5,226 bases of DNA from NCBI GenBank assembly GCA_002367285.1, contig DFBF01000239.1, forward strand, positions 11,771 to 16,996, given 5' to 3'. This DNA comes from Rhodobacteraceae bacterium UBA3087. GTDB taxonomy: Bacteria > Pseudomonadota > Alphaproteobacteria > Rhodobacterales > Rhodobacteraceae. Shown here one piece after another: positions 1-5,226 of this stretch. How positions within the stretch are numbered: the first letter of the stretch is position 1; every line of letters starts with the position of its first letter. A program made the position numbers and the translations under genes. The notes under the pieces are model-generated. The model searched no databases and was not told the origin of the DNA. It worked only from the letters and a program-made list of their open reading frames with translations.

Positions 1-36
1 GATCCACTGTGGCAGGCGATTACCTCAGGCCCTGAT

Positions 37-66
37 CTGCTTTTCCTCTTGCCTCAAATATCCTCG
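37..66. other. Intergenic motif resembling a Rhodobacteraceae dispersed element
   Basis: The stretch around 40-66 (core CTTGCCTCAAATATCCTC) looks like a short sequence I recall recurring in intergenic regions and gene ends of Rhodobacteraceae. It is not part of the amt gene and lies beyond the amt terminator. The resemblance comes from memory, and only one copy is present here, so the repeat status cannot be shown from this window. A plus-strand frame stays open from base 1 to the stop at 76-78 and could be the tail of a converging gene, but it is too short to support. Confidence 0.3.
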
Positions 67-83
67 CCGAAGGCATGAAAAAA

Positions 84-105
84 GGGCGGAGCTTTTGCTC
101 CGCCC
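84..105 (-). terminator. Rho-independent terminator of amt
   Basis: A perfect 9-bp stem (GGGCGGAGC at 84-92, GCTCCGCCC at 97-105) closes a four-base TTTT loop. On the minus strand it is followed directly by six T residues (complement of A78-A83), the classic intrinsic terminator layout. It sits 24 bases past the amt stop codon, so it should end the amt transcript. On the plus strand only two T residues follow, so it is clearly better in the minus direction. Confidence 0.92.
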
Positions 106-129
106 CTTCGATACTTCTGTCACCAGGCC

Positions 130-1311
130 TTACGACGAAATATCGTAGGCCCGTTCGCCATGCACGCTCAGGTCCAGACCATTGGTTTCGGTCTCAATAT
201 CAACCCGCAGTGGCGTTACCAGCGCGACCAGTTTGATCAACACAAAGGTGACGACGACGGTAAAGATGCCAACCACGGCCAGGGCGCCAAACTGTGCAAC
301 CCAGCTGCCGTGACCCAGAACGGCGATCATGATCGTGCCGAAAATGCCGCCCACGCCGTGCACTGCGAACACGTCCAGCGTGTCGTCAATGTGCAGTTTG
401 TTGCGCACGAAGTTCACCGCCTCCTGGCACAAGATACCGGCGATGGCACCGATGGCCAGCGCCTCGATCGGGCCAACAGATCCGGCGGCGGGCGTGATCG
501 AAGCAAGGCCCGCAATGGTGCCCGTCACGATGCCCACCAACGATGCGCGGCCAAATTTGATCTTCTCCCACAGTGCCCAGGACAGGGACGCCGCCGCGGC
601 GGAAATATGCGTGACGGTCATTGCCATTGCCGCCGAGCCGTCTGCGGCCAAGGCCGAACCACCGTTGAAGCCGAACCAGCCGACCCACAGCATGGCCGCA
701 CCGATCATCACGAAGCCCGGCGAATGGGGCGGCGTGGTGCGGTGTTTGCGCGGACCCAGGAAGATGGCGATCATGATTGCAGCAATCGCGGCGGTTTCGT
801 GCACGACAATGCCACCGGCAAAGTCGATCACACCCGTTTCACCAAAGATACCGCCATCGGCCAACATGCCGCCGCCCCAGATCCAGTGCACCACGGGCGC
901 ATAACAGATCAGCATCCACAGGCTTGAGAACAACAGCACAAAGCCAAAACCGATGCGTTCCACATAGGCGCCAACGATCAGCGCAGGGGTGATGATTGCG
1001 AACGTCATCTGGAAGGCAAAGAACAGAACCTCGGGCAGGGTGCCCGACAGGCTGTCCGCATCAACGCCCAACAGGAACATCTTGCCCAGACCGCCCCACA
1101 GCCCCGGTTCTCCCGGTCCAAAGGCGATGGTATAGCCGAACGCCAGCCATAGGATGCTCATCAAACAGGCGATGGCATAGACATGCATGAAGACGCTCAG
1201 CACGTTGCGCGCGCGCACCAGCCCGCCATAGAACAACGCCAGCCCCGGCAGCGTCATGAATAGCACCAATGCGGTTGCCACAATAATCCAGGCGGTATCT
1301 GCCCCGTTCAT
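130..1311 (-). CDS. amtB: Ammonium transporter, Amt/AmtB family
   Basis: Inner-membrane ammonium channel, 393 aa, with the usual eleven hydrophobic segments. Residues that define the E. coli AmtB pore are all in place: Phe gate F104 and F215, W145 and S219 of the outer binding site, D163 in the DFAGG motif, and the twin pore histidines H171 (VVH) and H318 (DVFAVHGVGG). The C-terminal tail keeps the GLDLS..HGERAYD motif (378-390), the cytoplasmic part that couples the channel to PII (GlnK) control. The ATG at 1311 was chosen because GGAGGGG lies just upstream and the protein then starts at membrane helix 1. An in-frame ATG at 1401 would add 30 polar residues and run through two inverted repeats, so it is unlikely. 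No signal peptide is evident, unlike E. coli AmtB. No glnK gene adjoins it; the gene upstream is cinA. It is probably transcribed from its own promoter and ends at the hairpin at 84-105. Confidence 0.96.
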   Translation of the reverse strand: MNGADTAWIIVATALVLFMTLPGLALFYGGLVRARNVLSVFMHVYAIACLMSILWLAFGYTIAFGPGEPGLWGGLGKMFLLGVDADSLSGTLPEVLFFAFQMTFAIITPALIVGAYVERIGFGFVLLFSSLWMLICYAPVVHWIWGGGMLADGGIFGETGVIDFAGGIVVHETAAIAAIMIAIFLGPRKHRTTPPHSPGFVMIGAAMLWVGWFGFNGGSALAADGSAAMAMTVTHISAAAASLSWALWEKIKFGRASLVGIVTGTIAGLASITPAAGSVGPIEALAIGAIAGILCQEAVNFVRNKLHIDDTLDVFAVHGVGGIFGTIMIAVLGHGSWVAQFGALAVVGIFTVVVTFVLIKLVALVTPLRVDIETETNGLDLSVHGERAYDISS

Positions 1312-1314
1312 AGT

Positions 1315-1321
1315 CCCCTCC
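1315..1321 (-). promoter_or_regulatory. Ribosome binding site of amt
   Basis: On the minus strand GGAGGGG is followed by ACT and the ATG at 1311, a strong Shine-Dalgarno match. It decides the start in favour of 1311 over the in-frame ATG at 1401. Confidence 0.85.
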
Positions 1322-1347
1322 GAAAATCTGATTTCTGGTTGGGGATG

Positions 1348-1368
1348 TTTTGGCGTGGATCGCCAAAA
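1348..1368. repeat. Perfect 8-bp inverted repeat in the amt leader
   Basis: The arms TTTTGGCG (1348-1355) and CGCCAAAA (1361-1368) are exact reverse complements around a five-base spacer. The element lies 37-57 bases before the amt ATG. It has no following T-run in either direction, so it is more likely an operator or leader hairpin than a terminator. The function is unknown. Confidence 0.7.
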
Positions 1369-1404
1369 TGGGAAGAAAAGAGGGTTTGAATTCGGCCTCA
1401 TTTT

Positions 1405-1426
1405 CGGGCAATTTGAGAATTGCCCG
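1405..1426. repeat. Perfect 9-bp inverted repeat between cinA and amt
   Basis: The arms CGGGCAATT (1405-1413) and AATTGCCCG (1418-1426) are exact reverse complements around a four-base spacer. The repeat lies 94-115 bases before the amt ATG and 51 bases past the cinA stop. On the minus strand the hairpin is followed by AAAATG rather than a T-run, so it is not a standard intrinsic terminator for the cinA operon. It may be a regulator binding site or a transcript-end stabilising stem. No protein can be assigned to it. Confidence 0.75.
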
Positions 1427-1476
1427 ATTATTGTGCGGCCATAGGTCGGAATGCGCGAGAATTGAGCGAGGTGGAA

Positions 1477-1947
1477 TCAGCGCTCTGCCGCTTCTTTCAG
1501 CAAGGCGATAGCGTGCTGGGCGGCAGCCTGACGAACATTAGCCCGCCCCACGGCACCGAATTCCACCGTTTCCGTGCGCATCCAATCACCCCGCGCGATG
1601 GCGAAACAGACGCGCCCCTCGGGCTTGTGCTCGGACCCGCCCGGGCCCGCGATGCCGGTGATCGACACGGCGATATCGGCCAGCGAATGGCGCAAGGCAC
1701 CTGCGGCCATTTCCGTGGCGATCTGTTCGCTGACCGCGCCATGTGCGCCCAGGGTGGCGGGGGCAATGCCCAGCATCTCCATCTTGGCGGTGTTGGAATA
1801 GGTGATGAAGCCGCAGTCAAACACGTCCGAACTGCCCGCGAGTTCGGTCAGCATTGCGCCGACCAGCCCGCCAGTACAGCTTTCGGCCGTCGCCAGCCGC
1901 AAGCCCCGCGCGCGGCACAGATCCAACAGCGCGGCAGTGGCGCTCAC
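1477..1947 (-). CDS. pncC: CinA-type nicotinamide-nucleotide amidohydrolase (PncC)
   Basis: Stand-alone CinA C-terminal domain, 156 aa, close to the usual 160-165 aa of PncC (YgaD/YdeJ-like). Characterised members deamidate nicotinamide mononucleotide to nicotinate mononucleotide in the cytoplasm, salvaging the NMN released by DNA ligase and other NAD-consuming reactions. Family motifs visible are TAESCTGG (20-27) with the presumed nucleophile S23, the YSNTAK motif (50-55) with the conserved lysine K55, and SITGIAGPGG (95-104). The N-terminal molybdopterin-binding-like domain of long CinA proteins is absent, so a competence role should not be assumed. The start is GTG at 1947, which overlaps the pgpA stop as GTGA and so implies translational coupling. 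It is the last gene of the ispDF-pgpA-cinA operon. Also commonly annotated as CinA family protein. Confidence 0.93.
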   Translation of the reverse strand: MSATAALLDLCRARGLRLATAESCTGGLVGAMLTELAGSSDVFDCGFITYSNTAKMEMLGIAPATLGAHGAVSEQIATEMAAGALRHSLADIAVSITGIAGPGGSEHKPEGRVCFAIARGDWMRTETVEFGAVGRANVRQAAAQHAIALLKEAAER

Positions 1948-2435
1948 ATCAGCACCAGGTGGGAAAAGGCGGCGGCGGCAACCACGGCCACGGCGGCCAT
2001 GATGCCTGCGATCACATCGTCCAGCATCACGCCATGGGCGCCGCTCTTGCGGTCGGCCCAGCCAACCGGGCCGGGCTTCCAGATGTCAAACAGGCGGAAC
2101 GCCAGGAACCCGCCGACCCAGCCGGGATAGGGAAAGACATGCGGCTCAAGCCCCAAATGCCACATGCCCGCAGACAGGGGGGCCAGCGCAATGAACATGC
2201 CGACGACTTCGTCAATCACCACCTCAGAGGGGTCGTGGTTGCCCGTCGCCGCTGTATACCGCGCAGTCGCCCACCAGCCGATGTAATAGGTCAGAGCAGT
2301 CGCGACCATCAGCCCCGGAAAGCCAAAGCCCCAGTGGATTAGCCAGGCGGCAGGAATGGCCGCCGCACTGCCCCAGGTGCCCGGCGCGGGTTTCAAAAGG
2401 CCGACGTAAAAGAATGTTGCGATCAGCTTGCTCAT
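1944..2435 (-). CDS. pgpA: Phosphatidylglycerophosphatase A
   Basis: Inner-membrane lipid phosphatase, 163 aa, the normal PgpA length. It removes the phosphate from phosphatidylglycerophosphate to give phosphatidylglycerol, the last step for this phospholipid and the precursor route to cardiolipin. Signature blocks seen: PAPGTWGS (16-23), the acidic metal-site motif DPSEVVIDEVVG (68-79), FRLFDIWKP (113-121), WADRK (126-130) and GVMLDD (135-140), with acidic residues D75, E76, D117, D128, D139 and D140. Hydrophobic stretches near 24-54, 76-90 and 141-162 fit a small polytopic membrane protein. Its ATG overlaps the ispDF stop as ATGA and its TGA overlaps the cinA GTG, so it is the middle gene of a coupled operon. 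No strong Shine-Dalgarno is needed or obvious at such a junction. Confidence 0.96.
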   Translation of the reverse strand: MSKLIATFFYVGLLKPAPGTWGSAAAIPAAWLIHWGFGFPGLMVATALTYYIGWWATARYTAATGNHDPSEVVIDEVVGMFIALAPLSAGMWHLGLEPHVFPYPGWVGGFLAFRLFDIWKPGPVGWADRKSGAHGVMLDDVIAGIMAAVAVVAAAAFSHLVLM

Positions 2436-3565
2436 GCTTGCACCAATGTCGCCACGGCCATGGCGGCGATCCCTTCTTTGCGGCCCGTAAAGCCAAGTTG
2501 TTCCGAGGTCGTTGCCTTGACCGAGACGCGGCCCAGATCAATGCCCATGATATCGGCCAGCGCCTGGCGCATGGCGGGGGCGTGCGGGCCGATCTTGGGC
2601 TGCTCGCAGATCAGCGTCACATCGACATTGGCAATGGCATATCCGCGTTCTGTCGCCCGGCTGACCGCATGGCGCAGAAAAATGTCGCTGGCGGCGCCCT
2701 TCCACTGTGCCTCACTGGGTGGAAAGTGCTGGCCGATATCGCCGTCCGCCAAGGCACCATAGAGCGCGTCGGTCAGGGCGTGCATGCCAACATCCGCGTC
2801 CGAATGCCCCTTGAGCGCCTTATCATGTGGCACGTTCACCCCACACAGGATGACATGGTCGCCCTGCTCGAAGGCATGCACGTCATAGCCTTGGCCGACA
2901 CGTATATCCATTTGACCTCGCAACAGTTTTTCGGCCCGGGCGAAATCCGCGGGCGTGGTGATTTTCAGGTTGGCCTCGTCTCCGGCAACGATGGTGACGG
3001 ACAGGCCAGCGTGGCGCGCGACTTCGACGTCATCGGCGGCATTGCCGGGGTGGGCGCGATGGGCGGTCAGGATGGCGTCAAAGCGGAACCCCTGCGGCGT
3101 CTGCGCACGATACAGCCCGTTGCGGTCCTGTGTGCCGGTGACGGTATCGTTTTTGCCACGCCACAACGCATCCGTAACCGCCAGCGCCGGGGCCGCGCCG
3201 GGGCTGGTCGCAAGGGCGGCGATCACATCGCTGATCACCTGGTCCGACACGCAGGGGCGCGCCACATCGTGGATCAGAACCGCGTCGGGGGCGTGCGTTT
3301 CGGACAGGGCATTCAGCCCTGCCAAAACGCTTGCGTCGCGTGTGTCGCCACCGGGCACACAGGTCACACCGGGGAAATCTGCGGCGCGGGCCATGTCATC
3401 GGCAGGCAACACCATAATAATCTGGTCGATACTGACATGGTGCTGGAACCGCACAACGGTATGTTCGGCGACCATGCGGCCGGCCAACATGCGCCACTGT
3501 TTGGGCATGTCCCCGCCGGCGCGGGTGCCTCGCCCTGCGGCGACGATGATGGCGGCTGTTATCAT
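2432..3565 (-). CDS. ispDF: Bifunctional IspD/IspF enzyme of the MEP isoprenoid pathway
   Basis: Fused cytoplasmic enzyme, 377 aa. Residues about 1-218 are IspD (2-C-methyl-D-erythritol 4-phosphate cytidylyltransferase, CTP-dependent). Residues about 219-377 are IspF (2-C-methyl-D-erythritol 2,4-cyclodiphosphate synthase). IspD signs are the nucleotide loop AAGRGTRAGGDMPKQW (9-24, with R15 and K22), IHDVARP (98-104, D100), DRNGLYRAQTPQGF (147-160, R148) and K201 in NLKITTP. IspF signs are the zinc ligands D228 and H230 in GYDVH and H262 in MHALTDAL, H254 in HSDADVG, and ATTSEQLGFTGRKEG (351-365). IspF residues match E. coli numbering with an offset of exactly 220. The two domains catalyse steps three and five of the path; IspE (step four) is elsewhere. 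The fusion is known in alphaproteobacteria. The ATG at 3565 has only a weak upstream AGAG. It is the first gene of the minus operon and divergent from dusB. Confidence 0.97.
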   Translation of the reverse strand: MITAAIIVAAGRGTRAGGDMPKQWRMLAGRMVAEHTVVRFQHHVSIDQIIMVLPADDMARAADFPGVTCVPGGDTRDASVLAGLNALSETHAPDAVLIHDVARPCVSDQVISDVIAALATSPGAAPALAVTDALWRGKNDTVTGTQDRNGLYRAQTPQGFRFDAILTAHRAHPGNAADDVEVARHAGLSVTIVAGDEANLKITTPADFARAEKLLRGQMDIRVGQGYDVHAFEQGDHVILCGVNVPHDKALKGHSDADVGMHALTDALYGALADGDIGQHFPPSEAQWKGAASDIFLRHAVSRATERGYAIANVDVTLICEQPKIGPHAPAMRQALADIMGIDLGRVSVKATTSEQLGFTGRKEGIAAMAVATLVQA

Positions 3566-3621
3566 GCGCTCTGTTTACGCCGTGCCGAATTCAAGAACAA
3601 TGGGGCGGTTTCGCCCGTGGT

Positions 3622-3644
3622 ATTTGCACATAAAATATGCAAAT
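3622..3644. promoter_or_regulatory. Palindromic operator, NtrC-like (TGC-N11-GCA)
   Basis: The arms ATTTGCA (3622-3628) and TGCAAAT (3638-3644) are exact reverse complements. Counted across the whole 23 bases, 9 of 11 pairs match. The core 3625-3641 reads TGCACATAAAATATGCA, which has the TGC-N11-GCA spacing of NtrC sites and agrees at 12 of 17 positions with the enteric site TGCACTAAAATGGTGCA that I recall. It lies 91-107 bases before dusB and 60-76 bases before ispDF. A role in autoregulation of the dusB-ntrBC operon is inferred; another dimeric regulator could equally own the site. Confidence 0.5.
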
Positions 3645-3720
3645 GATGAATTTCGCGCCACATTGCGTCCTGAAAAATTGCTGCTTCTCAATAAAGAAGC
3701 CATGTTCAGGGCAGTTGCAC

Positions 3721-3725
3721 AAGGA
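3721..3725 (+). promoter_or_regulatory. Ribosome binding site of dusB
   Basis: AAGGA is followed by six bases and then the ATG at 3732. It favours this start over the in-frame ATG at 3702, which has no comparable site and would add ten residues before the conserved DusB N-terminus. Confidence 0.85.
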
Positions 3726-3731
3726 TTAAGC

Positions 3732-4709
3732 ATGCCGCTCGCGCTCGGAGCTCTCACTCTGGATCCCCCTGTGATCCTGGCCCCCATGGCCGGGATCAGT
3801 GACTTGCCGTTTCGCCAGATCGTGGCGCGGTTCGGCGCGGGGCTTGTGGTCAGTGAAATGGTCGCCAGCCAGGAAATGGTGCAGGCCAAACCCGGCGTGC
3901 GTGAACGCGCCGAGCTGGGCTTTGGCGAACAGAACACTGCCGTGCAACTGGCGGCGCGTGATGAATACTGGGCCGCCGAAGCCGCGCGTATGGTCGAGGC
4001 CAACGGCGCCCGTCTGATCGACATCAACATGGGCTGTCCGGCCCGAAAAGTGGTGGGCGGGCTGTCGGGCTCGGCCCTGATGCGCGACCTGGATCACGCG
4101 CTGCGCCTGATTGACGCCATTGTCGCCGCAGTCAGCGTGCCGGTGACGCTGAAAACCCGACTGGGGTGGGATGATGACAACCTGAACGCCCCCCAATTGG
4201 CGCAACGGGCCGAAGCGGCTGGGATTGCCCTGATCACCATCCATGGTCGCACCCGCTGTCAGTTCTACAAGGGGCACGCCGATTGGAATGCAATTCGTGC
4301 GGTGAAAGAGGCCGTGTCGATCCCCGTCATCGCGAACGGTGACATCACCAGCACGACGACCGCGCGACAGGCGTTGCGGGCCTCGGGTGCCGATGGCGTC
4401 ATGGTGGGGCGGGGCGCAGGCGGGCGGCCCTGGCTGTTGGCCCAAATCGGTCACGACCTGTTTGGCACGCCCGCGCCACAGATTCCCACCGGGCAGGCGT
4501 TGATCGACCTGGTTGCAGCGCATTTTGAGGCCTCGTTGGCCTTCTATGGTGTTGATCTGGGCGCGCGCGTCATTCGCAAGCACCTGGGTTGGTACATGGA
4601 CAATGCCGACACACCCGCCGCGCTGCGCCGCGAGGTCCTGTCCTCGCGCGCGCCAAAACAGGTGCTGTCACTGATCCCCGCCGCCCTGTCCGAAAGGCAA
4701 GCCGCATGA
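3732..4709 (+). CDS. dusB: tRNA-dihydrouridine synthase B (NifR3)
   Basis: FMN-dependent tRNA-dihydrouridine synthase, 325 aa, the usual DusB length. It uses NADPH to reduce specific uridines in the tRNA D-loop. Seen in order: the FMN-binding start LAPMAGISDLPFR (16-28), NMGCPARKVVGG (99-110) with the catalytic cysteine C102, K141 in TLKTRLGW, HGRTR (171-175), ANGDI (201-205) and GVMVGRGA (222-229), then a helical C-terminal tRNA-binding domain from about 245. The gene is the nifR3 of the Rhodobacter nifR3-ntrB-ntrC operon; the name reflects that position, not a direct role in nitrogen fixation. Its TGA overlaps the ntrB start as ATGA, so translation of the kinase is likely coupled to it. The frame is open far upstream, antisense to ispDF, but conservation and the ribosome site place the start at 3732. 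Confidence 0.97.
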   Translation: MPLALGALTLDPPVILAPMAGISDLPFRQIVARFGAGLVVSEMVASQEMVQAKPGVRERAELGFGEQNTAVQLAARDEYWAAEAARMVEANGARLIDINMGCPARKVVGGLSGSALMRDLDHALRLIDAIVAAVSVPVTLKTRLGWDDDNLNAPQLAQRAEAAGIALITIHGRTRCQFYKGHADWNAIRAVKEAVSIPVIANGDITSTTTARQALRASGADGVMVGRGAGGRPWLLAQIGHDLFGTPAPQIPTGQALIDLVAAHFEASLAFYGVDLGARVIRKHLGWYMDNADTPAALRREVLSSRAPKQVLSLIPAALSERQAA

Positions 4710-5226
4710 TTGATGCCGATACGCTGTGGTCCTCGCTGCCCGTCCCCGCGATTTTGATCGACGAGCATGACCGGATCGCCCAGGTCAACACCGCCGCCGA
4801 GCTGTTCCTGAACGCCTCCTCCAAAAGCCTGACAGGCAAGCCGCTGTTTGACCGGCTGCATATTGATGCCGCGCTGGATGGGGCCTTTGCCCGGGTGCGC
4901 CGCGATCAGGGGGCGTTGTTCATCAACACGGTCGATGTCGGGTCCGGCAATGCGCCGCCGGTCGAATGCAACATCCAGATTGCGCCCTTGGCGGGGGGGG
5001 GCACAGACGGCACCACAGACGGCACCACAGACGGCGACAGGATCCTGATGCTACTGCAACCACGCCAGATCTCTGACCGTTTGGGCCAGGCCCTGGGGGC
5101 GAAATCCGCAGCCCGGTCCGCCATTGGCATGGCAGAAATGCTGGCCCATGAGATCAAGAACCCGCTGGCGGGCATCACCGGGGCGGCACAGCTGTTGTCG
5201 ATGGGGCTGAGCCCCGAGGATCAGGA
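4706..5226 (+). CDS. ntrB: Nitrogen regulation sensor kinase NtrB, 5' part
   Basis: Start of the cytoplasmic two-component kinase NtrB (GlnL), 173 codons with no stop before the window ends. NtrB phosphorylates NtrC under nitrogen limitation and is switched by PII protein. Residues about 8-75 form a PAS-type sensor domain (LPVPAILIDE.DRIAQVN.AAELFLN). The H-box AHEIKNPLAGITGAAQLL (147-164) carries the phospho-accepting histidine H148. The remaining dimerisation helix and the ATPase domain lie outside the window. The ATG at 4706 overlaps the dusB stop. Between PAS and kinase domains the linker holds a run of glycines and TDGT repeats (97-110), encoded by a G9 tract and a 12-base tandem repeat. 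The frame is consistent on both sides of it, so the gene appears intact. ntrC is expected next. Confidence 0.95.
   Translation, partial: MIDADTLWSSLPVPAILIDEHDRIAQVNTAAELFLNASSKSLTGKPLFDRLHIDAALDGAFARVRRDQGALFINTVDVGSGNAPPVECNIQIAPLAGGGTDGTTDGTTDGDRILMLLQPRQISDRLGQALGAKSAARSAIGMAEMLAHEIKNPLAGITGAAQLLSMGLSPEDQ
4993..5001 (+). repeat. G9 homopolymer tract inside ntrB
   Basis: Nine consecutive G residues lie in the ntrB coding frame, encoding the glycine run G97-G99 with part of the preceding alanine codon. It ends two bases before the 12-bp tandem repeat. Gain or loss of one G would shift the frame before the H-box. Confidence 0.9.
5003..5035 (+). repeat. 12-bp tandem repeat in ntrB, 2.75 copies
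   Basis: ACAGACGGCACC occurs at 5003-5014 and 5015-5026 and is followed by nine bases of a third copy (5027-5035), all identical. The unit is a multiple of three, so copy-number change would add or remove four residues (TDGT) in the linker between PAS and HisKA domains without shifting the frame. Confidence 0.9.

Larger units (their letters stand above)
3566..3731. promoter_or_regulatory. Divergent promoter region between ispDF and dusB
   Basis: This 166-base gap separates the starts of two operons transcribed in opposite directions, so promoters for both should lie here or just inside the flanking genes. It is visibly more AT-rich than the genes. It contains a small stem GGGCG-GTTT-CGCCC (3603-3616), a strong dyad at 3622-3644, and a six-base stem GCTTCT/AGAAGC (3683-3688, 3695-3700). 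TTGCAC (3624-3629) could serve as a plus-strand -35 box, but the matching -10 is poor, so no exact promoter is claimed. Confidence 0.7.

Noticed and set aside
1..78. Tail of a plus-strand gene ending at TGA 76-78
   Set aside because: Only 25 codons are visible with no recognisable motif, and other frames are also open over part of the stretch, so it cannot be supported.
160..927. Plus-strand open frames opposite amt
   Set aside because: Amt is complete and conserved on the other strand. The opposing translations are low-complexity, rich in His, Arg and Asp or Ala and Pro, as expected of a shadow frame.
1312..1401. Thirty-residue N-terminal extension of Amt
   Set aside because: It is polar, has no signal-peptide pattern, overlaps an inverted repeat, and the ATG at 1311 has a strong ribosome binding site.
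1345..1426. Sigma-54 promoter (GG-N10-GC) upstream of amt
   Set aside because: The GG and GC pairs in both inverted repeats have the wrong spacing, and no good TGGCAC/TTGC match was found.
3603..3616. Terminator from the GGGCG/CGCCC stem upstream of ispDF
   Set aside because: The stem is only five base pairs and no T-run follows it in either direction; it also lies in a divergent promoter region where no terminator is needed.
2414..3731. Long plus-strand open frames antisense to ispDF, one running in frame into dusB
   Set aside because: They mirror the GC-rich ispDF gene, show no recognisable domain, and dusB homology and its ribosome site begin only at 3732. The apparent fusion is an artefact of a missing stop codon.
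3726..4583. Minus-strand open frames opposite dusB and ntrB
   Set aside because: They are shadows of dusB and ntrB, with no motif. The one opposite the ntrB linker simply reflects the tandem repeat as VPS units.

Overview
The window looks like chromosomal DNA from an alphaproteobacterium, most likely of the Rhodobacteraceae. The evidence is the GC-rich coding sequence, a fused IspDF, a dusB(nifR3)-ntrB pair and the style of the proteins. All six genes belong to known families. I found no mobile element, CRISPR array, tRNA, rRNA or phage gene, and no convincing new multi-gene system. The unusual signals are regulatory and repeat features around and inside known genes.

Layout. Bases 1-129 lie downstream of amt and hold a strong minus-strand terminator. 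An ammonium transporter gene (amt, 130-1311) follows on the minus strand. Its 165-base upstream gap carries two perfect inverted repeats. A tightly packed minus-strand operon occupies 1477-3565: ispDF, pgpA and cinA/pncC, in that order of transcription, joined by four-base stop/start overlaps (ATGA, then GTGA). A 166-base divergent promoter region (3566-3731) separates this operon from the plus-strand pair dusB (3732-4709) and ntrB (from 4706, cut by the window end), which also overlap by ATGA.

How the genes relate. The minus operon is housekeeping: two steps of isoprenoid precursor synthesis, the last step of phosphatidylglycerol synthesis and a pyridine-nucleotide salvage amidase. The dusB-ntrB pair is the start of the classical nifR3-ntrBC nitrogen-regulation operon; ntrC and probably ntrYX would lie beyond the right edge. 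The ammonium transporter is functionally linked to nitrogen control but has no adjacent PII gene (glnK), which is unusual.

Most worth checking: an NtrC-like dyad (TGC-N11-GCA) in the divergent promoter, a G9 tract next to a 12-base tandem repeat inside ntrB, and the two inverted repeats before amt.
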